Shown: positions 52,494 through 61,620 of the stretch, in pieces
Position numbering within the stretch: the first letter of the stretch is position 1
Layout of the letters: the number at the start of each line of letters is the position of its first letter
Source of the DNA: Chamaelirium japonicum
Lineage: Eukaryota; Streptophyta; Magnoliopsida; Liliales; Melanthiaceae
Assembly: GCA_947650365.1 (NCBI GenBank)
Contig: CANTAL010000197.1
Span: 1 to 64,000, forward strand
Reading direction: 5' to 3'
Length of the DNA: 64,000 nucleotides
Position numbers and translations under genes: made by a program
The notes under the pieces: generated by a model
Seen by the model: only the letters and a program-made list of their open reading frames with translations
Databases searched by the model: none
Told to the model about the DNA's origin: nothing

Positions 52494-52579
52494 TTCTAAT
52501 TCATTCGTACGATCCATTCTAATTAATTCATACGATCCATTCTAATTCATTCGTAATAATGTATCCATTCTAATTCATT
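52487..52579 (-). repeat. 93-bp reverse island
   Basis: Four reverse monomers between the GATCGATC join and the spaced dyad at 52563-52601. Confidence 0.9.
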
Positions 52580-52601
52580 GTGCAAATGAATTAGAATGGA
52601 T
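52563..52601. repeat. Inverted repeat, 17-bp perfect arms, 5-bp spacer
   Basis: ATCCATTCTAATTCATT and its exact complement flank GTGCA at a reverse-to-forward switch. Confidence 0.95.
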
Positions 52602-54044
52602 CGTATGACTGAATTAGATTGGATCTTATGAATGAATTAGAATGGATCATGTGAATGAATTACAATGGATCATACGAATGAATTAGAATCGTTACATTCG
52701 TGCGAATGAATTAGAATGGATCGTACGAATGAGTAAGAATGGATCGTACGAATGAAATAGAATGGATCGTACGAATGAATTTGAATGGATCGTGCTAATG
52801 AATTAGAAGGGATCGTACAAATGTATTAGAATAGATTGTGTAAATGAATTAGATTGGATCCTACGAATGAATTAGAATGGATACATTCGTGCGAATGAAT
52901 TAGAATAGATCATATGAACGAATTAGATTAGATCGTATGAATGAATTCGAATGGATCGCACGAATTAATTAGAATGGATACATTGCAAAAGAATTAGAAT
53001 GGATTGTATGAATGAATTAGAATGGATCGTGCAAAGGAATTAGAATGGATCGTGCGAATGAATTAGAATGGATCGTACGAATGAATTAGAATGGATCGTA
53101 CGAATGAATTAGAATAGATACATTCGTGCGAATGAATAAGAATGGATCGTATGAATGAATTAGAATGGATCGTATGAATGAATTCGAGTGGATCGTGCGA
53201 ATGAATTAGAAAGGATCGTACGAATGAATTAGAATGGATCATATGAATGAATTAGAATGGATCGTGCGAATGAATTAGAATGGATCGCATGAATGAATTC
53301 GAATGGATCGTACGAATGAATTAGAATGGATACATTCGTGCGAATGAATTAGAATGGATCATACGAAGGAATTAGGGTAGATTGTACGAATGAATTAGAA
53401 TGGATACATTCGTGCGAAAGAATTAGAATAGATTGCATGAATGAATTAGAATGGATCGTATGAATGAATTAGAATGGATCGTGCGAATGAATTAGAGTGG
53501 ATCGTACGAATGAATTAGAATGGATCGTATGAATAAATTAGAATGGATCGTATGAATGAGTAAGAATGAATCGTATGAATGAATTAGAATGGATCGTACG
53601 AATGAATTAGAATGGATCGTACGAATAAGTAAGAATGGATCATACGAATGAAATAGAATGGATCGTACGAATGAATTAGAATAGATCGTGCGAATGAATT
53701 AGATTGGATCATGCGAATGAATTAGAATGGATCGTACGAATGAATTAGAATGGATACATTCGTGCGAATGAATTAGAATGGATCGTACGAATGAATTAGA
53801 ATGGATCGTGCGAATGAATTAGAATGGATCGTACGAATGAGTAAGAATGGATCATACGTATGAATTAGAATGGATACATTCATGGGAATAAATAAGAATG
53901 GATCGTACGAATGAATTAGAATGAATCGTGCGAATGAATTAGAATGGATCATACGAATGAATTAGAATAGATTGTGCGAATGAATTAGAATGGATCGTAC
54001 GAATGAATTAGAATGGATCGTGCGAATGAAATAGAATGGATCGC

Positions 54045-54356
54045 ACGAATGAATTAGAATAGATTGTGCGAACGAATTTGAATGGATCGTATGAATGAAA
54101 TAGAATGGATACATTCATACGAATGAATTAGAATGGATCGTATGAATGAATTAGAATGGATCATTTGAATGAATTCGAATGGACCGTACGAATGAATTAG
54201 AATGGATACATTCGTGCGAATGAATTAGAATGGATCATACGAAGGAATTAGGGTGAATCGTATGAATGAATTAGAATGGATACATTCGTGCGAAAGAATT
54301 AGAATGGATTTTATGAATAAATTAGAATAGATCGTATGAATAAATTAGAATGGATC
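54045..54356 (+). repeat. 312-bp segment duplicated perfectly 4,188 bp away
   Basis: Identical base for base to 58233-58544, including private variants GAACGAATTTG, CATTTGAATG, GGACCGTACG, GGGTGAATCG and GGATTTTATG. Adjacent monomers on both sides are similar but not identical. Confidence 0.94.
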
Positions 54357-55779
54357 GTGCGAATGAATTAGAATGGATCGTACGAATGAATTAGAATGGA
54401 TCGTATGAATGAATTAGAATAAATCGTGCAAATGAATTAGAATTGATTATACGAATGAATTAGAATGGATATATTCGTGCGAATAAATTAGAATGGATCG
54501 TACGAATGAGTAAGAATGGATCGTACGAATGAAATAGAATGGATCGTACGAATGAATTAGAATGGATCGTGCTAACGAATTAGAATGGATCGTACGAATG
54601 AATTAGAATAGATTGTGCGAATGAATTAGAATGGATCGTACGAATGAATTAGAATGGATCGTATGAATGAATTAGAATGGATCGTGCGAATGAATTAGAA
54701 TGGATGGGATGAATGAATTAGAATGGATACATTAGTGCGAATGAATTAGAATGGATCGTATGAATGAGTAAGAAAGGATTGTACGAATGAAATAGAATGG
54801 ATCGTACGAATGAATTAGAATGGATACATTCGTGCTAATGAATTAGAATGGATCGTACGAATGAATTAGAAAAGATAGTGCGAATGAATTAGAATGGATC
54901 GTACGAATGAATTAGAATGGATACATTCGTGAGAATGAATTAGAATGGATCGTATGAATGAATTAGATTGGATCGTATGAATGAATTAGAATGGATCGTA
55001 CGTATAAATTAGAATGGATACATTCATGGGAATGAATTAGAATGGATCGTACGAAGGAATTAGAATGGATCATACGAATGAAATAGAATGGATCGTACGA
55101 AGGAATTAGAATGGATAGTACGAAAGAATTAGAATGGATCGTATGAAGGAATTAGAATGGAGCTTACGAATGAATTAGAATGGATACATTCGTACAAAAG
55201 AATTAGAATGGATTGTATGAATGAATTAGAATGGATCGGGCAAATGAATTAGAATGGATCGTGCGAATGAATTAGAATGGATCGTACAAATTAATTAGAA
55301 TAGATTGTGCGAATGAATTAGAATGGATCATACGAATGAAATACAATGGATACATTTGTGAGAATGAATTAGAATGGATCGTATGAATTAATTATAATAG
55401 ATCGTATGAATGAATTCGAATGGATCGTACGAATGAATTAGAATGGATACATTCGTGCGAATGAATTAGAATGGATCATACGAAGGAATTAGGGTGGATC
55501 GTACGAATGAATTAGAATGGATACATTCGTGTGAAGGAATTGGAATAGATCGTATGAATGAATTAGAATGGATCAAGCGAATGAATTAGAATGGATCATA
55601 CGAATGAATTAGAATGGATCGTATGAATGAATTACAATGGATCGTGCGAATGAATTAGAATGGATCGTACGAATGAATTAATATAGATACATTCGTGTGA
55701 ATGAATTAGAATGGATCGTACGAATGAGTAAGAATGGATTGTACCAATGAAATAGAATGGATCGTACGAATGAATTAGA

Positions 55780-56460
55780 ATGGATCGTGCTAATGAATTA
55801 GAATGGATCGTACGAATGAATTAGAATAGATTGTGCGAATGAATTAGAATGGATTGTCTGAATGAATTATAATGGATACATTCGTGTGAATAAATTAGAA
55901 TGGATCGTATAAATGAATTAGAATGGATCATATGAATGAATTAGAATGGATCGTGCGAATGAATTAGAATGGATCGTACGAATGAATTAGAATGGATCAT
56001 ACAAATGAGTAAGAATGGATCGTACGAATGAAATACAATGGATCGTACGAATGAATTAGAATGGATCGTGCTAATGAATTAGAATGGATCGTATGAATGA
56101 ATTAGAATAGATTATGCGAATGAATTAGAATGGATTGTACGAATGAATTAGAATGGATACATTCGTGCGAAGGAATTAGAATGTATCGTACGAATGGATC
56201 GTACGAAGGAATTGGAATGAATTAGAATGGATACATTCGTGCGAATGAATTAGAATGGATCGTATGAAAGAAATAGAATGGATCGTATGAATGAATTAGA
56301 ATGGATCGTGCTAATGAATTAGAATTGATCGTACGAATGTATTAGAATAGATTGTGCGAATGAATTAGAATGGATCGTACGAATGAATTAGAATGGATAC
56401 ATTCATGCGAATGAATTAGAATAGATCATATGAATGAATTAGATTGGATCGTATGAATGA
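55780..56460 (+). repeat. 6.7-kb spaced duplication, upstream copy
   Basis: Shares with 62410-63170 the order GAATTATAATGG 28-mer, repeated GAGTAAG phrases, GAATGTATCGTACGAATGG join, GGAATTGGAATG, GAATGTATTAGAA and TAGATCATATG. Offsets are 6,633 and then 6,707 bp; the 74-bp step equals two 23-mers plus one 28-mer. Confidence 0.85.
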
Positions 56461-57022
56461 ATTAGAATGGATCGTACGTATGAATTTGAATGGATACATT
56501 CATGGGAATGAATTAGAATGGATCGTACGAAGAAATTAGAATGGATCGTACGAAGGAATTAGAATGGGTCGTACGAATGAATTAGAATGGATAAATTCGT
56601 GCAAAAGAATTAGAATGGATTGTATGAATGAATTAGAATGGATCGTACAAATGAATTAGAATGGATCATGCGAATGAATTAGAATGGATCGTACGAATGA
56701 GTAAGAATGGATCGTACGAATGAAATAGAATGGATCGTACGAATGAATTAGAATGGATCGTGCTAATGAATTAGAATGGATCGTACGAATGTATTAGAAT
56801 AGATTGTGCAAATGAATTAGAATGGATCGTACGAATGAATTAGAATGGATACATTCATGCGAATGAATTAGAATAGATCATATGAATGAATTAGATTGGA
56901 TCGTATGAATGAATTAGATTGCATCGTACGTATGAATTTGAATGGATACATTCATGGGAATGAATTAGAATGGATCGTACGAAGAAATTAGAATTGATCG
57001 TACGCAGGAATTAGAATGGATC
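56308..57022 (+). repeat. 452-bp local duplication
   Basis: 56308-56570 and 56760-57022 share GAATGTATTAGAATAG, TAGATCATATG, CGTACGTATGAATTTG, CATGGG and GAAGAAATTAG in order at a constant 452-bp offset. Confidence 0.88.
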
Positions 57023-58232
57023 GTACGAAGAAATTAGAATGGATCGTACGAATGAATTAGAATGGATTGTATGAATGAATTAGAATGGATCGTACAAATG
57101 AATTAGAATGGATCATGCGAATGAATTAGAATGGATCGTACGAATGAATTAGAATCGATTGTGCGAATGAATTAGAATCGATCGTACGAATGAATTAGAA
57201 TGGATACATTCGTGCGAATGAATTAGAATGGATCGTATGAATGAATTAGAATGGATCGTATGAATGAATTCTAATGGATCGTACGAATGAATTAGAATGG
57301 ATACATTCGTGCGAATGAATTAGAATGGATCATACGAAGGAATTAGGGTGGATCGTACGAATGAATTAGAATGGATACATTCGTGCGAAAGAATTAGAAT
57401 GGATTGTACGAATGAATTAGAATGGATCGTATGAATGAATTAGAATGGATCATGCAAATGAATTAGAATGGATCGTATGAATGAATTTGAATGGATCGTG
57501 CGAATGAATTAGAATGGATCGTATGAATGAATTAGAATGGATCGTGCAAATGAATTAGAATGGATCGTATGAATGAATTAGAATGGATACATTCGTGCGA
57601 ATGAATTAGAATGGATCGTACGAATGAGTAAGAATGGATCGTACAAATAAAATAGAATGGATCGTACGAATGAATTAGAATGGATCGTGCGAATTAATTT
57701 GATTGGATCGTGCGAATGAATTAGAAAGGATCGTACGAATGAATTAGAATGGATACATTCGTGCGAATGAATTATAATTGATCGTATGAATGAATTTGAA
57801 TGGATCGTATGAATGAATTCGAGTGGATTGTACGAATGAATTAGAATGGATACATTCATGCGAAAGAATTAGAATGGATTGTATGAATGAATTAGAATGG
57901 ATCGTATGAATGAATTAGAATGGATCGTGTGAATGAATTAGAATGCATCGTACGAATGAATTAGAATGGATCGTATGAATGAATTAGATTGGATCGTGCG
58001 AATTAATTAGAATGGATCATACGAATAAATTAGAATGGATTCATTCGTGCGAATGAATTAGAATAGATCGTACGAATAAGTAAGAATGGAACGTACGAAT
58101 AAAATAGAATAGATCGTATGAATGAATTAGAATGGATCGTGCTAATGAATTAGAATGGATCGTACGAATGAATTAGAATAGATTGTGCGAATGAATTAGA
58201 ATGGATCGTGCGAATGAAATAGAATGGATCGT

Positions 58233-58544
58233 ACGAATGAATTAGAATAGATTGTGCGAACGAATTTGAATGGATCGTATGAATGAAATAGAATGGATAC
58301 ATTCATACGAATGAATTAGAATGGATCGTATGAATGAATTAGAATGGATCATTTGAATGAATTCGAATGGACCGTACGAATGAATTAGAATGGATACATT
58401 CGTGCGAATGAATTAGAATGGATCATACGAAGGAATTAGGGTGAATCGTATGAATGAATTAGAATGGATACATTCGTGCGAAAGAATTAGAATGGATTTT
58501 ATGAATAAATTAGAATAGATCGTATGAATAAATTAGAATGGATC
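58233..58544 (+). repeat. 312-bp perfect duplicate, second copy
   Basis: Partner of 54045-54356. The first difference on the right is G to A at 58545 (CGTGC to CATGC). Confidence 0.94.
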
Positions 58545-58931
58545 ATGCAAATGAATTAGAATGGATCGTACGAATGAATTAGAATGGATCGTATGAATGA
58601 ATTAGAATGGATCATGCGAATGAATTAGAATGGATCGTACGAATGAGTTAGAATGGATACATTCGTGCGAATGAATTAGAATGGATCGTACGAATGTGTA
58701 AGAATGGATCGTACGAATAAAATAGAATTGATCGTACGAATGAATTAGAATGGATCGTGCTAATGAAATAGAATGGATCGTATGAATGAATTCGAATAGA
58801 TTGTACGAACGAATTAGAATGGATTGTACGAATGAATTATAATGGATCGTATGAATGAATTAGAATGGATCGTGCGAATGAATTAAAATGGATCGTACGA
58901 ATGAATTAGAATGGATCATAGGAAGGAATTA

Positions 58932-59858
58932 GGGTGGATCGTACGAATGAATTAGAAAGGATATATTCGTGCGAAAGAATTTGAATGGATTGTATGAATG
59001 AATTAGAATGGATCGTATGAATGAATTAGAATAGATCGTGTGAATGAATTAGAATGGATCGTACGAATGAATTAGAATGGTTCGTATATATGAATTGGAA
59101 TGGATCGTGCGAATAAATTAGAATGGATCGTACGAATGAATTAGAATGGATATATTCGTGCGAATGAATTAGAATGGATCGTACGAATGAGTAAGAATGG
59201 ATCGTACGAATGAAATAGAATAAATCGTACGAATGAATTAGAATAGATCGTGCTAATGAATTAGAATGGATCGTACGAATGAATTAGACTAGATTGTGCG
59301 AATGAATTAGAATGGATCGTACGAATGAATTAGATTGGATCGTATGAATGAATTGGAATAGATCGTACGTATGAATTAGAATGGATACATTCATGGGAAT
59401 GAATTAGAATGGATCGTACGAAAGAATTAGAATGGATTATACGAATGAAATAGAATGGATCGTACGAAGGAATTGGAAAGGATCGTACGATGGAATTAGA
59501 ATGGATCGTACGAAGGAATTAGAATGGATCGTACGAATGAATTAGAATGGATACATTCATGCAAAAGAATTAGAATGGATTGTATGAATAAATTAGAATG
59601 GATCGTGCAAATGAATTAGAAAGCATCATGCGAATGAATTAGAATGGATCGTACGAATGAATTTGAATAGATTGTGCGAATGAATTAAAATGGATCGTAC
59701 GAATGAATTAGAATGGATACATTCGTGCGAATGAATTAGAATGGATCGTATGAATGAATTAGAATTGGTCGTATGAATGAATTGGAATGGATCGAACGAA
59801 TGAATTAGAATGGATACATTCGTGCGAATGAATTAGAATAGATCATACGAAGGAATTA
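58932..59858 (+). repeat. 927-bp higher-order unit, 39 monomers
   Basis: From one GGGTGG marker to the next I count 39 monomers, six with the 5-bp insertion: 39 x 23 + 6 x 5 = 927, exactly the spacing. Order: GGGTGG, 28-mer, GAAAGA, several plain, 28-mer, GAGTAAG, GAAATAG, plain, TAATG, plain, GATTGG, CGTACGTATG, CATGGG 28-mer, four to five GAAGG-type, 28-mer, AAAAGA, plain run, 28-mer, two plain, GAATGG with a CGAAC end, 28-mer, CATAC. The same order, complete or partial, recurs in other blocks. Confidence 0.88.
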
Positions 59859-60412
59859 GGGTGGATCGTACGAATGAATTAGAATGGATACATTCGTGCG
59901 AAAAAATTCGAATGGATTGTATGAATGAATTAGAATGGATCGTGCAGATGAATTAGAATGGATCATGCGAATGAATTAGAATGGATCGTACGAATGAATT
60001 AGAATAGATTGTGCGAATGAATTAGAATGGATCGTGCTAATGAATTAGAATGGATCGTACGAATGAATTAGAATTAGAATGGATCGTACAAATGAGTAAG
60101 AATGGATCGTACGAATGAATTAGAATGGATCGTGCTATTGAATTAGAATGGATCGTACGAATGAATTAGAATAGATTGTGCGAATGAATTAGAATGGATC
60201 GTACGAATGAATTAGAATGGATCGTATGAATGAATTAGAACGGATCGTACAAATGAATTAGAATGGATCATATTAAAGAATTAGGGTGGATCATATGAAT
60301 GAATTAGAATGGATCATACGAATGAATTAGAATAGATTGTGCGAATGAATTTGAATGGATCGTACGAATGAATTAGAATGGATACATTCGTGCGAAGGAA
60401 TTAGAATGGATC

Positions 60413-61126
60413 GATTCTTATTCTAATTCATTCGCACAATCTATTCTAATTCATTCAAATTCATTAGCACAATCCATTCTAATTCATTCGTACGATCCAT
60501 TCTATTTCATTTGTACGATCCATTCTTACTCATTCGTACGATCTATTCTAATTCATTCGCACGAATGTATCCATTCTAATTCATTCGTAGGATCCATTCT
60601 AATTCATTCGCATGATCCATTCTAATTCATTCATATGATCCATTCAAATTCATTCGTATTGTACGATCCATTGTAATTCATTTGCACGATCCATTCTATT
60701 TCATTCATACGATCCATTCTAATTCATTCATACAACCCATTCTAATTCTTTCGCACGAATGTATCCATTCTAATTCATTCGTACGATCCACCCTAATTCC
60801 TTCGTATGATCCATTCTAATTCATTCGCACGAATGTATCCATTCTAATTCATTCGTACGATCCATTCGAATTCATTCATACGATCCATTCTAATTCATTC
60901 ATATGATCCATTCTAATTCATTCGCACGAATGTATCCATTCAAATTAATTCGTACGATCCATTCTAATTCATTCGCACAATCTATTCTAATTCATTCGTA
61001 CGATCCTTTCTAATTCATTCGCACGATCCATTCTAATTCATTTGTAAGATCCTTTGTAATTAATTCATACAATCCATTCTAATTCTTTCACACGAATGTA
61101 TCCATTCTAATTCATTCGCACAATCT
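60413..61126 (-). repeat. Reverse satellite block R28
   Basis: 30 reverse monomers with CATTAGCAC, CTATTTC, CTTACTC and CCACCC markers in mirrored order. It enters at GGATCGATTCTTATTC and leaves at TCTAGA (61124-61129). Confidence 0.92.
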
Positions 61127-61524
61127 AGAATGTATTTTAATGGATTGTATGAATGAAATAGAATGGATCATACGAATGAATTAGAATGGATTGTATGAAT
61201 GAATTAGAATGGATCGTGCTAATGAATTAGAATGGATCATACGAATGAATTAGAATAGATTGTGTGAATGAATTAGAATGGATCGTACGAATTAATTAGA
61301 ATGGATACATTCGTGCGAATGAATTAGAATGGATCATATGAATGAATTAGAATGGATCGTGCAAATGAATTAGAATGGATCGTGCGAATGAATTAGAATG
61401 GATCGTACGAATAAATTAGAATGGATCGTGCGAATGAAATAGAATGGATTCATTCCCATGGATATATTCGTGCGAATGAATTAGAATGGATCGTACGAAT
61501 GAATTAGAATAGATCGTACGTATG
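61127..61524 (+). repeat. Forward block F29 with an 11-bp flipped patch
   Basis: 17 forward monomers. ATTCATTCCCAT at about 61448-61459 is in reverse orientation beside a CCATGG palindrome, a mirror of the patch at 11388. The right edge is CGTACGTATGGATCC. Confidence 0.87.
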
Positions 61525-61620
61525 GATCCATTCTAATTCATTCGTACGATCCATTCTAATTCATTCCCATGACTGTACCCAGTCTAATTCATACGTACGA
61601 TCCATTCTAATTCATTCATA
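61525..61620 (-). repeat. 96-bp reverse island R29
   Basis: Four reverse monomers, one a damaged CCCATGACTGTACCC 28-mer. It returns to forward inside CATACGAATGG. Confidence 0.88.

Larger units (their letters stand above)
52580..60412 (+). repeat. Longest single-orientation block F28 (7.8 kb)
   Basis: About 330 forward monomers with no flip. GGG of the GGGTGG-type markers begins at 53375, 54251, 55492, 57346, 58439, 58932 and 59859. The spacings 876, 1241, 1854, 1093, 493 and 927 are all of the form 23a + 5b (whole 23-mers and 28-mers), so the register is unbroken over 6.5 kb. Confidence 0.95.

Noticed and set aside
57578..57859. A 93-codon open frame on the minus strand, the longest in the window
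   Set aside because: It is the translated satellite (IHSNSF, VRSILIHS and YDPF in rotation). The 23-bp unit shifts frame each repeat, and each frame meets the CTAATT stop once every three units; variants such as TTCGAA or CTATTT remove stops and lengthen the frame. No start context, domain or codon bias.
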